Below, piece after piece: positions 8,873-17,078 of a stretch of 64,000 nt of DNA (position 1 is its first letter; every line of letters begins with the position of its first letter). The stretch covers positions 1 through 64,000 of the forward strand of contig JAAWAV010000048.1 of assembly GCA_022792335.1 (NCBI GenBank). Direction: 5' to 3'. The notes beneath the pieces were generated by a model that did no database searches, was not told the origin of the DNA, and saw only the letters and a list, made by a program, of their open reading frames with translations. The stretch comes from Lachnospiraceae bacterium. Lineage in GTDB: Bacteria > Bacillota > Clostridia > Lachnospirales > Lachnospiraceae. The position numbers and the translations under genes were made by a program.

Positions 8873-9976
8873 TTATTTCAGGTATTCGTCTACATTCTCA
8901 GCTGTTACCAGAACGAAATCTATCATGATCTCCTTCTGAGCAGGAGCCTTTCCGTTGATATCGTCAACCATAGCAGCGATACCAGCTTCAAGCTGACCTA
9001 CGCCATCCTGAAGAACGGTAGCTTTCAGATCGCCAGCCTTAACCATCTTCAGAGGCTGCTCATTTCCGTCAACGCCTACGCAGATAATGTCGCTACGTCC
9101 AGCAGAATTTACAGCATTCTGAGCGGCAGAGGACATATCATCATTGTCACAGATAACAGCAACCAGTTCGTCGCCATACTGAGCCAATGCATTCTCTGCA
9201 GCTGTTGCAGCCTTGGCGCCATCCCACTGAGTATCCTCATCAGAGGTTTTCTCAAATTCCGGATGATCCTTCATAACATTTTCGATACCCTCGCCTCTCT
9301 GAATCTGAGCAGAGTTTCCGATGATACCCATGCAGTGTACATACTTTCCGCCTTCGGGGCAGTTCTCCACAACCCAGTTCGCCATGATCTCACCAGCCTG
9401 TACATCGTCAGAACCGGAATACAGGAACGCTACGTCATCCGTGCTATCTGTCTTGGAGTTGAATACGATAACCTTGATTCCAGCCTCTGCCATCTGAACA
9501 ACAGCAGGATCGGAAGCACTGGCCTCACAAGGAGCGATGAACACATAGTCACAGCCCTTGGTGATACAGTCATTTGCACAGTTGATCTGAATGTCAGCGA
9601 TAGTCTGTCCGTCCAGAACGTCTGTCCACTCGTCAATCGTACCGTCTTCTACAAGACCATTGATTCTTTCCTTTGCATAGGTGTTAATCGGTCCGTGGAA
9701 GGGGTCAGTCAGATTCTTGGAAATGTAGCCGACAATGATCTTACCGTCGCCGTTCACATCGCCGCCCTTAGCGCCCTCTGCGGGTGCCTGAGTCTCGCCA
9801 CCCTCTGCCTTCGTCTCTGCAGCTTCCGTCTCTGCCTTGGTCTCAGGCGCTTTGGTCTCAGGTGCCTTTGTCTCTGCTTTGGTCTCAGGCGCTTTGGTTT
9901 CTTCCTTCTTGTCACCGCAGGCTGCCAGGCCAAGCACCATCATGGATGCCAAAAGTACTGCCAACACTTTTTTCAT
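8873..9976 (-). CDS. Sugar ABC transporter substrate-binding lipoprotein (CUT2 family)
   Basis: Extracellular sugar receptor of the RbsB/MglB type, anchored by lipid at Cys20 of a clear lipoprotein signal (MKKVLAVLLASMMVLGLAAC). A low-complexity linker of repeated E-T-K-A-P units follows (about 24-60), then a two-lobed periplasmic-binding domain with KIIVGYISKNLTDPF and VGVDGNEQPLK. The start at 9976 is set by AAAGGAGG 8 nt upstream; a frame extending to 10009 lacks a ribosome binding site. It is the last gene of the RpiR/ADP-kinase/xylulokinase/ABC cluster, but a strong terminator and its own promoters separate it from the permease, as expected for a receptor needed in excess. The substrate is unknown; a pentose or ketose fits the neighbouring kinases. 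Confidence 0.88.
   Translation of the reverse strand: MKKVLAVLLASMMVLGLAACGDKKEETKAPETKAETKAPETKAPETKAETEAAETKAEGGETQAPAEGAKGGDVNGDGKIIVGYISKNLTDPFHGPINTYAKERINGLVEDGTIDEWTDVLDGQTIADIQINCANDCITKGCDYVFIAPCEASASDPAVVQMAEAGIKVIVFNSKTDSTDDVAFLYSGSDDVQAGEIMANWVVENCPEGGKYVHCMGIIGNSAQIQRGEGIENVMKDHPEFEKTSDEDTQWDGAKAATAAENALAQYGDELVAVICDNDDMSSAAQNAVNSAGRSDIICVGVDGNEQPLKMVKAGDLKATVLQDGVGQLEAGIAAMVDDINGKAPAQKEIMIDFVLVTAENVDEYLK
9837..9902 (-). repeat. Short tandem repeat encoding the lipoprotein linker
   Basis: Near-identical 12-18 bp units built on CTTTGGTCTCAGGCG and close variants, encoding repeated ETKAPETKAETKAP residues after the lipid-anchored cysteine of the binding protein. Unit number may vary between strains. 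Confidence 0.75.
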
Positions 9977-10023
9977 TTTTTCTTTCCTCCTTTTGATTTT
10001 ACCTGTCATTCAGGCTCTCGTAT

Positions 10024-10052
10024 ATATTACCACATTCACTTTTATAAGTCAA
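10024..10052 (-). promoter_or_regulatory. Proximal promoter of the binding-protein gene
   Basis: Minus-strand -35 TTGACT (10047-10052), 17-nt spacer, -10 TAATAT (10024-10029) with a TG one base upstream. It lies about 50 nt upstream of the start at 9976 and downstream of the intergenic terminator. Confidence 0.6.
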
Positions 10053-10115
10053 CGTTCTTTTATGGCTTTTCACCAACGGATTTCGTGTTTTTTTTTTAAT
10101 ATTAGTTTTCAATTT

Positions 10116-10134
10116 CATTAATTCGTCATTATTG
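10116..10134. promoter_or_regulatory. Putative RpiR-family operator, copy 2
   Basis: CATTAAT-TCGTC-ATTATTG, an inverted repeat with one mismatch. Including flanks, the 14-mer CAATTTCATTAATT (10110-10123) is identical to one at 16681-16694 in front of rpiR. It lies downstream of an extended -10 promoter (10162-10170), where a bound protein would block transcription. Confidence 0.6.
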
Positions 10135-10161
10135 ACAAAATATCCTCAAAGATTATTTCGT

Positions 10162-10170
10162 ATTATACCA
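10162..10170 (-). promoter_or_regulatory. Distal extended -10 promoter of the binding-protein gene
   Basis: Minus strand reads TGG-TATAAT, an extended -10 element without a good -35. It would start transcription about 180 nt upstream of the binding-protein gene and run through operator copy 2. Confidence 0.45.
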
Positions 10171-10247
10171 GTTTTGCAACTTTTTCATTTTTTCAAAAAA
10201 TCTTTATTTCACGGAAACATCCTCCATTGACAGAAATATACATCTGA

Positions 10248-10281
10248 AATAAAAAAGAGGCTGTCGCAAAACAGCCCCTTT
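10248..10281 (-). terminator. Intrinsic terminator between permease and binding-protein genes
   Basis: Minus strand: 11-bp stem AAAGGGGCTGT / ACAGCCTCTTT (one G-T pair), 6-nt loop, then a run of T residues. It lies 28 nt after the permease stop codon and should end most upstream transcripts. The remaining gap up to 9977 holds the promoters and operator copy 2. Confidence 0.85.
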
Positions 10282-10308
10282 CTGAAAATTTCTGATAAAC
10301 AGAAGCGA

Positions 10309-11289
10309 TTATTTACGGCTCTTTCCGTTGATAGCCATATCCAGCATAACTGTTCCGATGATAACGAGACCACGGATAATGGACTGCCAGTTGGCGTCAA
10401 TACCGATCATATTGATACCGTTGTAGATGAAGCCTACGATAAAGATACCAATCAGTACGCCAGGCATGGTGGCAATACCGCCTGCGAAAGAAGTACCGCC
10501 AATAACGGAAGCGGCAACAGCGTCCGTCTCATAACCTACGCCCAAGTTGGACTGTCCAGAACCAGTCTTAGCTGCCATGATAACTGCGCCAACACCCGCC
10601 AGAAAGCCGGAAAGCGTATGACAAATCACGCGAATCTTAAATTCACTGACACCGGAAGCCACGGCCGCATTGGCGTTTCCGCCGACTGCCAGAATATAAC
10701 GTCCCAGTTTGGTCCAATGGAACATAATGTACATCAGGATAAAGACCACCAGTAACGCAAGTACCGGATAAGGAATCCCAAGCAATTTTCCATAGTACAT
10801 ATCCTTTACTTCCTGGCCAAAAGTAATCGCCTTGCCGCCGGAGATAACCTGTGCAACGCCACGGATAACAAGCTGCATGGACAGCGTTACTACAAAGGGG
10901 AACATGTTAAACTTCGCGATAAAGAAACCATTGATAAAGCCGAACAGAGTCGCAACGCCTACGCCAATCAGAATACCTACAAAAATCGGCATACCTGCGT
11001 TTGTAATGGTCTGGCCCATAATAACGCCTACCAAAGCAAGCTGAGCGCCCACCGTCAGGTCGATACCGCCGATGGTGATACAGAGACACATACCAAAGGC
11101 CAGCATACCGTTGATGGAAATCTGTGTGATAACATTGACAAGGTTGCTCCCGCTCAAAAATTTAGGATTGTAAATTGCGATTGCAATGATCATAATCAGC
11201 ATAACCACGCTGACGCCGTATTTTCCCATAAATTGGCGGAATGTCTCCCGCTCCACGCCTAAAATTTTTCCTTCTTTTTTCTGAGCCAT
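10309..11289 (-). CDS. Sugar ABC transporter permease (RbsC-like, CUT2)
   Basis: Integral membrane channel subunit, 326 residues with about 8-10 hydrophobic segments. The family signature GITIGGIDLTVGA-type loop appears as CITIGGIDLTVGAQLAL, and the conserved GGTSFAGG segment is near residue 255. It works with the adjacent dual-domain ATPase and the lipoprotein receptor. The ATG is preceded by a GGAGGAG-type site and lies 13 nt after the ATPase stop, so the two are co-transcribed. The substrate class is monosaccharide; the sequence gives no finer resolution. Confidence 0.92.
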   Translation of the reverse strand: MAQKKEGKILGVERETFRQFMGKYGVSVVMLIMIIAIAIYNPKFLSGSNLVNVITQISINGMLAFGMCLCITIGGIDLTVGAQLALVGVIMGQTITNAGMPIFVGILIGVGVATLFGFINGFFIAKFNMFPFVVTLSMQLVIRGVAQVISGGKAITFGQEVKDMYYGKLLGIPYPVLALLVVFILMYIMFHWTKLGRYILAVGGNANAAVASGVSEFKIRVICHTLSGFLAGVGAVIMAAKTGSGQSNLGVGYETDAVAASVIGGTSFAGGIATMPGVLIGIFIVGFIYNGINMIGIDANWQSIIRGLVIIGTVMLDMAINGKSRK

Positions 11290-11302
11290 TTTCTATCTCC
11301 TC

Positions 11303-12814
11303 CTACTTTCCACCAAATTCTTTCGCCAGGATTACTTCCTGGGTTGCTGCGCCGCTCAAAATCTCCTCGCGGCTCACCTCACCGTTCAATTTGCCCTCAT
11401 GGTAAATCAGAATCCTGTCACTCATTCCCATAACTTCAGGAAGTTCGGAGGAAATCATGATAACAGCCATGCCTTTGGCGGCAAACTGGCACATCAGAGT
11501 ATGGATTTCCGACTTGGCGCCTACGTCCACGCCTCTGGTCGGCTCGTCAAGGATTAGTACCTTGGGACCTGCCATAATCCATTTTGCGATAACTACCTTC
11601 TGCTGATTCCCACCAGAGAGGGAAAACGCATTGTGTTCAATGCTGCCGGCCTTAACCGTCAGAAGCTTCGCGTATTCTTCGCATTCCTTTTTCTCGCGGC
11701 TCTGATTGATCAAAATCCCCGGCTGTTTTGCCGGAAGATTCGGCAGAGAGATATTCTCTCTGATGGAACGGAACAGACAGAGACCAAAATTCTTTCTGTC
11801 CTCGTTTACCATACAGACGCCCTTTTTGATGGCATCCTTGGGATTTTTGATAGTAATCTCTTCGCCACTCAACCACATCCGGCCTCTTTCCAACGGATCC
11901 AGACCAAAAATCGCTCTCATGGTCTCGCTTCGTCCGGAACCTACCAGACCGGTTAATCCCAGGATCTCGCCGGCATGCACTTCAAAACTGATGTCCTCAA
12001 AGCCCTTTCCGGTCAATCCTTCTACTTTTAATACCACGTCACCGATCTCACAGTCCGTCTTGGGGAATACATTCTTCACCTGACGGCCTACCATCATGGA
12101 AATCAGTTCGTCTCTGGTCACACCGTCCATAGAACGGGCGCCTACATAAGTACCGTCTCGGAATACGGCGACACTGTCACAAATCTCAAAAATCTCATCC
12201 ATACGATGTGAAATATAAATGATGGCAACACCTTTCGACTTCAGATCGCGGATGGTTGCAAACAGATGTTCCGTCTCCTCACTGTCCAGGGAGGAAGTCG
12301 GCTCATCCATAATGATCATACGGGCGTCGCAGGATACGGCTTTGATAATTTCTACCATCTGCATCTGCGCCAAAGAAAGCTTTCCCATAACCGTGGTTGC
12401 AGGATAACCAAAACCGAACTGATCCAGAATCTCCTGGGCCCTCCGATTCTGTTTTTTCTTATCCAGGAAAATACCGCCATGAACATCCTCCCGGTTCAGG
12501 AAAATACTCTCCGCAATGGTAAGATAAGGCTCCGGATTTAACTCCTGGTGAATCATGGAAATTCCGGCCTTCATGGCATCCACCGGGCCTTTTGCGGAAT
12601 AAGGCTTTCCTTCAAAGGTCATGGTGCCCGCATCGGGCTGATGGAGGCCGATGACTGCTTTCATCAAAGTCGATTTGCCTGCACCGTTCTCGCCCAGCAG
12701 TGCAATGACCTCGCCCTTTTTGACATGGAGCTGGACATCTGCCAACGCCTGAGTACCGCCGAATGCTTTGTAAATGCCCTCGCATTCAAAGATGTACTCA
12801 TCCTTGTTTTTCAT
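11303..12814 (-). CDS. Sugar ABC transporter ATP-binding protein (RbsA/MglA-like)
   Basis: Cytoplasmic motor with two fused nucleotide-binding domains, normal for CUT2 importers. Domain 1 has Walker A GENGAGKST and Walker B MIIMDEPTSSLD, with a weak signature (KLSLAQMQ). Domain 2 has a degenerate Walker A (GLVGSGRSE), signature LSGGNQQKV and Walker B VLILDEPTRGVD. This asymmetry is usual in the family. I prefer the ATG at 12814 with GGGAG 5 nt upstream; a TTG four codons earlier (12826) has AGAGGTGAG in front of it and is a real alternative. It lies 49 nt after the FGGY kinase gene and 13 nt before the permease. Confidence 0.92.
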   Translation of the reverse strand: MKNKDEYIFECEGIYKAFGGTQALADVQLHVKKGEVIALLGENGAGKSTLMKAVIGLHQPDAGTMTFEGKPYSAKGPVDAMKAGISMIHQELNPEPYLTIAESIFLNREDVHGGIFLDKKKQNRRAQEILDQFGFGYPATTVMGKLSLAQMQMVEIIKAVSCDARMIIMDEPTSSLDSEETEHLFATIRDLKSKGVAIIYISHRMDEIFEICDSVAVFRDGTYVGARSMDGVTRDELISMMVGRQVKNVFPKTDCEIGDVVLKVEGLTGKGFEDISFEVHAGEILGLTGLVGSGRSETMRAIFGLDPLERGRMWLSGEEITIKNPKDAIKKGVCMVNEDRKNFGLCLFRSIRENISLPNLPAKQPGILINQSREKKECEEYAKLLTVKAGSIEHNAFSLSGGNQQKVVIAKWIMAGPKVLILDEPTRGVDVGAKSEIHTLMCQFAAKGMAVIMISSELPEVMGMSDRILIYHEGKLNGEVSREEILSGAATQEVILAKEFGGK

Positions 12815-12863
12815 TTCTTCTCCCAACTTTTCTCACCTCTATGCTTTCTTTTTCAGGCCAGAC

Positions 12864-14369
12864 TTAACGTCTGCGCCCCATTAATGTTACTCGCTGCAAA
12901 ACATCTTTTCCGGCTGCATAAGTATCTTTGAATATCTGGTAATATTCTTTGTAGATCTTATGATTCTCATCATCAGGAATTACGGTGAAATCTTTATACT
13001 TCACCACCGCCTGACAGCCCTCCTCGATGTCCCGATAAATCCCCGCCCCGACTCCTGCCGCGATCGCCGATCCAAGGCCCGCCTGCTCTTCTGTGTCGGC
13101 TACCTTTAAGGGAATGCCAAAGATATCTGCCTGTATCTGCAGCCACGGACCGCTTCTTGCGCCTCCGCCGGAGGCCACCATCGTCTCCGCCCGAAGTCCC
13201 AGATCGCCACAGACCTCAATGCACTGATTCAGAGCGAAAGCCACTCCCTCCATCACTGCCCTTGACATCTGGGGCCGTCCCGTGTTCAGATTCACGCCCA
13301 GAAACACTCCGCTTAAATTGGGGTTCACATGAGGGGTCCGTTCTCCGTTGAGGTACGGAAGGAAAACAACTCCCCCACTTCCAGGTTTTACTTTTGCAAC
13401 TTGTTCATTTATCAGGTTATAATCAGCCGTCTCAAAGAGGCTGTTAAACCACTTAAGGGATAAGCCTGCGTTCATAATAGCGCCCATAGTAATCCAGCGC
13501 CCTTTCTTATAACCGCAAAATGTATTGGTGGAAAGCGCCGGGTTTACAATCGGCACATCGCTCTGGAAAGATACCTGGCCACTGGTCCCAATGTTGGAGG
13601 AAGCCTGCCCGGCTTTCACAATACCGTTCCCAATGCCCTGCATCACCTGGTCTCCGCCTCCGGCTACTACAATCGTAGAGGTAGAAAGTCCAGTCTCCCT
13701 GGAAGCTACTTCACAGACAGTACCTGTAGCCTCGTCTGTCCCATAACATCTGGGAAAGATATCCCTGGGCACGCCTACGGCGTCAAGAATCTCTTCTGAC
13801 CAGCAATTCTTTCTGATATCAAAGGCCAGAGTCGCCGAAGCGTCCGAATAATCAGAAGAAACCTCTCCTGTCAGGCGGAACTTCAAATAATCCTTCGGCA
13901 AAAACGCATATTTCACTCTTTCATAATTCTCCGGCTCGTGATCTCTGACCCACATCAGAGAAGGAAGCAAAAATCCTGTATACACCGGATTCATCACCAA
14001 TTCCCGTACCTTTTCCGGTCCAAGCGCCTCAGAAAGTTTCGTCACCTGTTCCGAAGAACGAGCGTCGCAGTGAAGAATCGCCGGACGGATCACCTGGTAG
14101 TCCTTATCTAGCAGCACAGCTCCGTGCATCTGTCCGGAAAAACTGACCCCCCGGATCTCTTCTGCCGGCGCCCCGCAGGAAGCAAGCGCCTCCCGTACTG
14201 TCGTGCAGCACGCCTGCCACCACTCTCTCGGGTCATGTTCCGCATATCCTCCAAAGGGGGAAGCAAACTGATAAGGTCTTGCGCTCTGCGCCTTTACTGT
14301 CCCAGCCTCGTCAATGATAATGGTCTTAAGGCTGGAAGTTCCCAGATCAATTCCCATTAAATATGCCAT
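12864..14369 (-). CDS. xylB: FGGY-family carbohydrate kinase, xylulokinase-like
   Basis: ATP-dependent sugar kinase of 501 residues. The N terminus has the phosphate-binding loop MGIDLGTSSLKT; the substrate-side motif FSGQMHG and DARS of the xylulokinase group are present; the C-terminal half has GGGDQVMQGIG and ASGGGARSGPWLQIQADIFG. These favour D-xylulose or a similar ketopentose, but FGGY enzymes are hard to assign precisely. The start at 14369 is chosen because AAAGGAG lies 9 nt upstream; a longer frame would run back into the ADP-kinase gene. No xylose isomerase or pentitol dehydrogenase is nearby, so the imported sugar may already be a ketose (inference). Confidence 0.85.
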   Translation of the reverse strand: MAYLMGIDLGTSSLKTIIIDEAGTVKAQSARPYQFASPFGGYAEHDPREWWQACCTTVREALASCGAPAEEIRGVSFSGQMHGAVLLDKDYQVIRPAILHCDARSSEQVTKLSEALGPEKVRELVMNPVYTGFLLPSLMWVRDHEPENYERVKYAFLPKDYLKFRLTGEVSSDYSDASATLAFDIRKNCWSEEILDAVGVPRDIFPRCYGTDEATGTVCEVASRETGLSTSTIVVAGGGDQVMQGIGNGIVKAGQASSNIGTSGQVSFQSDVPIVNPALSTNTFCGYKKGRWITMGAIMNAGLSLKWFNSLFETADYNLINEQVAKVKPGSGGVVFLPYLNGERTPHVNPNLSGVFLGVNLNTGRPQMSRAVMEGVAFALNQCIEVCGDLGLRAETMVASGGGARSGPWLQIQADIFGIPLKVADTEEQAGLGSAIAAGVGAGIYRDIEEGCQAVVKYKDFTVIPDDENHKIYKEYYQIFKDTYAAGKDVLQRVTLMGRRR

Positions 14370-14422
14370 GGCTTCTGTCTCCTTTTCCTGATAATTTCCC
14401 GTACTTCCCCGTCCAGTTTCCT

Positions 14423-15739
14423 TTACTGGAAACAAGTATGAACTCCCGACACAAAAGTATCTCCCAGGCCAATGGTATATTTCGGATGCTCCAGATATCT
14501 GGAAGGCACCAAAACCGCCTGTTTCTCTGTTTTTATCTTTGCAAGTCTCTCATGAAATGCAAGTCCTGTGGGACTCAATCCCAGCTTCAGGCTTTCCCTG
14601 CATTCGTCAAGCGTTCCGTATTTCCCAATTCTCGCCCTGGTCCCCGACATCAGGTTTCCCATAGTCAGTCCCTTTTCAATATCAATCCCCTTCAGCTCTT
14701 CACCGTAATACAGAGAATAGTCCTTAGTGTGGAGTATGACTCCTCTCACCCCGTAACGATTGATAAGCGCCTCGATTCCCTCGACCACAGACTCAATCTT
14801 CGTGATATCTGTCAAAATCCCATAGGTCTCATTCTGGGCGACCAGCTCCTCCTCATTCGTCCCGATGATATTGATATAGGGGGCCAGACGCCTGAAGAGC
14901 ATCTCTTTCACCTGAGGGTTCATATAATAAGCGCCTTCCAAATAGGCGATGAAATCCGGATTTTTCTTCCGCATACACACGAAATGGCGGCAGAGCTCAT
15001 CCAGCCTTTCCTCCATAACCGCCGTGTCAATCACCGCGTCAAAACCGGAAGCCAAATAAGAAGAGATATTGTCTGCATGTTCATTCCAGTAGTCGAAAAA
15101 GCACTGGTCAACAGGCACTGTCTTATGAATCCTGTCGTAAAATAAAATCAGACGGTTGGAAAGAGGCACTTCGTATTCCCGTCCGTGAATCACCAGCTTA
15201 TCATCTTTAGAAAACTGCAAGATCATGTGATACACAGGAGCTTCGTCAGAGGCCCCTTCCATAATCGGCACAAGGCCGTTCCCTTTCACCACCTGCACGC
15301 CGGAAGCGTCCATCATGCTGCATACTTCTTTGCACCTGTCCGTAAGCTGAGCTACCACAGGAAATCCCAGAGCCGCCAGCGCCGCAACACCCTGGGCGCA
15401 GGTACCTCCAAGAGCCGGTTCCGACTGGAAATGATTCTGAAGATACTCGCATACCTCCAGGCTTGTAATGTCAAAATTCGCCCCGATTCCCTTCATCAGA
15501 CAGTAGCTGCTGATTCTTGCGAAATCTTCCATGGTATCTATGGTGTCCCCTGCCTGAGCCTTTGGTTCCTCCTTTAAAAACTCTTTCAGAATCCGATTGT
15601 ATTCATCAATATCCCACTGAAAAACCACATCATAATTGCTGGTATATCCAAACACATGACTCCGCCCGTTGCTCCTGCAGGCCTCAATATCCCCAGAAAT
15701 CTGGTTCAGATAAGTCTCGTATTTATCCTGATAGGTCAT
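14423..15739 (-). CDS. ADP-dependent glucokinase/phosphofructokinase-family kinase
   Basis: Ribokinase-fold sugar kinase of 438 residues that resembles the ADP-using glucokinase/phosphofructokinase family best known from archaea. Seen in the sequence: a GG-containing substrate loop (LGGTCAQGVAALAALGF, about 140), an NxxE magnesium motif in IIGTNEEEL (about 290), and the C-terminal catalytic loop GLGDTFVSG with Asp427. The HxE motif usual in the family reads YLE here. The start at 15739 has AAAGAGGAAG upstream; the frame extends further but without a site. It sits between rpiR and the FGGY kinase, so it probably phosphorylates the same imported sugar or its product. ADP use is family knowledge, not visible directly. 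Confidence 0.75.
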   Translation of the reverse strand: MTYQDKYETYLNQISGDIEACRSNGRSHVFGYTSNYDVVFQWDIDEYNRILKEFLKEEPKAQAGDTIDTMEDFARISSYCLMKGIGANFDITSLEVCEYLQNHFQSEPALGGTCAQGVAALAALGFPVVAQLTDRCKEVCSMMDASGVQVVKGNGLVPIMEGASDEAPVYHMILQFSKDDKLVIHGREYEVPLSNRLILFYDRIHKTVPVDQCFFDYWNEHADNISSYLASGFDAVIDTAVMEERLDELCRHFVCMRKKNPDFIAYLEGAYYMNPQVKEMLFRRLAPYINIIGTNEEELVAQNETYGILTDITKIESVVEGIEALINRYGVRGVILHTKDYSLYYGEELKGIDIEKGLTMGNLMSGTRARIGKYGTLDECRESLKLGLSPTGLAFHERLAKIKTEKQAVLVPSRYLEHPKYTIGLGDTFVSGVHTCFQ

Positions 15740-15794
15740 TTTCTTCCTCTTTTCTTTGATTCTTTCTTTCCGCCTCGTAAGCAAAAATCCCTTC

Positions 15795-16631
15795 TCAAAG
15801 CTTATATTCTGCCAAAAGCATCTCCAGCCGATCCACGTCCCTCGGTCCCCGTTCGGCATTTGCCACAAAATAAAGCAGGGCATCGATCACAGCCATGGCA
15901 TATACATGGGAGATAGCCCCAAACTCGCTAAACAGCAGATCTTCCACTGGAATATAAAGGGTATAATCCGCAATCTGGGAGACGGGGCTTCTGGCTGCCC
16001 CTGTGATAGCGATGCTTTTCATTCCCTTCTCTTTTCCAAGTTCCAAGGCCTGAATAACCTGTTTGGAACTTCCGGAATGGGAAATCGCTACAATCACATC
16101 TCTCCTGCTTCCCAGGCTGATGCTGTTTAAAAAATATTCCGCAATCAAAGCACTACTCGCCCGAATCCCCAGACGTCCCAGCCGGAATCCCAGGTCGATG
16201 GCCACAGGACTTGTATTCCCCACTGCCACCGCATGAACCATCTCGCTCTCCCGGATCAGACTTGCACATTTCAAAATCACATTCATATCCAGTCTGGAAG
16301 CCGTATTCAGAAGATTTCTCGCAATTCCCTGGAGAATTTCCTTCGCCGTATCCGGATTATCCTGATCTCCTCGGTACCCTACCAACTGATGCTGCCCCAA
16401 ATCCCTGGCCAGATTCAATTTCATCTGATAGAAACCCTGATACCCCAGATGCTTGCACATGCGAATCACGGTAGCGTCGCTGACTCCGGAAAGCTCCGCC
16501 AGTTCCGAAACGTTGGACGAAACTGCTTTTTCCGGATTGGTCAGAATATAATCGGCTACCTTTTTCTCCGCCGCAAACATCTGTTGATAATTTTCTTTGA
16601 TTGTATCGATTACTAATGCATTTGGTTCCAT
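15795..16631 (-). CDS. RpiR-family transcriptional regulator (HTH plus SIS domain)
   Basis: Regulator of sugar-phosphate metabolism. The N-terminal helix-turn-helix (about 20-80) contains VSELAELSGVSDATVIRMCK; the SIS domain (about 115-240) contains VHAVAVGNTSPVA and VIVAISHSGSSKQV, typical for binding a phosphosugar. The ATG at 16631 (MEPNALV) has AAGGAT 9 nt upstream; an ATG ten codons earlier has no clear site. It is the first gene of the sugar operon and is driven by a consensus promoter with a perfect palindrome next to its -10. A second copy of that palindrome precedes the binding-protein gene, consistent with autoregulation plus control of the importer. Confidence 0.9.
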   Translation of the reverse strand: MEPNALVIDTIKENYQQMFAAEKKVADYILTNPEKAVSSNVSELAELSGVSDATVIRMCKHLGYQGFYQMKLNLARDLGQHQLVGYRGDQDNPDTAKEILQGIARNLLNTASRLDMNVILKCASLIRESEMVHAVAVGNTSPVAIDLGFRLGRLGIRASSALIAEYFLNSISLGSRRDVIVAISHSGSSKQVIQALELGKEKGMKSIAITGAARSPVSQIADYTLYIPVEDLLFSEFGAISHVYAMAVIDALLYFVANAERGPRDVDRLEMLLAEYKL

Positions 16632-16686
16632 TGCTGTGCCATCCTTAGCTGTCAGAATCATGGTTCTTGTTTCTATTGAACAATTT

Positions 16687-16705
16687 CATTAATTTTCTAT
16701 TAATG
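16687..16705. promoter_or_regulatory. Putative RpiR-family operator, copy 1
   Basis: Perfect inverted repeat CATTAAT-TTTCT-ATTAATG, abutting the -10 box of the rpiR promoter on its downstream side, so it covers the transcription start. The same arms and 5-nt spacing recur at 10116-10134. Confidence 0.65.
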
Positions 16706-16734
16706 ATTATAGGATAATTGCACAGCTTTGTCAA
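16706..16734 (-). promoter_or_regulatory. Consensus sigma-A promoter of the rpiR sugar operon
   Basis: Minus strand: -35 TTGACA (16729-16734), 17-nt spacer, -10 TATAAT (16706-16711), a full match to consensus at both hexamers. Such a strong promoter suggests repression by the adjacent operator. The rest of 16632-17078 is AT-rich and holds only the dapL terminator. Confidence 0.88.
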
Positions 16735-16981
16735 CGAGAACTATTGGCAAAATCGGAGGGACATAAAATTTTTCTTAATATTTCCCATAATTTTTTTCTG
16801 TTTTCGTTTTTTATCACAAATTAGAGGTATAATTTTTATGGATTTTTACCATTCTCCAGAAAAAAATTTTCACAAAACCCTCTTGTTTTCTCCTCCCTTC
16901 TTTCTTTTTCCTTTTTATATCTTTTGCCCATTATCCTCTTAAATATTTGCATTTTATTCAGCAAATTATACAATAACTAAA

Positions 16982-17029
16982 ATAAAAGACTATAGGAAAC
17001 CCCCTTGAAAAACAGGGGATTTCTTATAG
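16982..17029 (-). terminator. Intrinsic terminator after dapL
   Basis: Minus strand: long imperfect stem CTATAAGAAATCCCC paired with GGGGTTTCCTATAG (A-C and G-T irregularities), loop of T residues, then TCTTTTATTTT. It ends the glnA-ANTAR-dapF-dapL transcript about 50 nt after dapL. Confidence 0.8.
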
Positions 17030-17078
17030 CCTTTTAATATTTTCGTTTCTGTTGCTGGAGTCGAAGGGACGGAACGTT

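Noticed and set aside
9263-10099. A 278-residue plus-strand frame, Cys/Leu-rich
   Set aside because: Mirror of the binding-protein gene and its repeat linker; the odd composition comes from reading the E-T-K-A repeats backwards.
16718-16942. A 74-residue Phe-rich frame in the rpiR-dapL gap
   Set aside because: AT-rich noncoding DNA gives such frames; no ribosome binding site, and it crosses the rpiR promoter.
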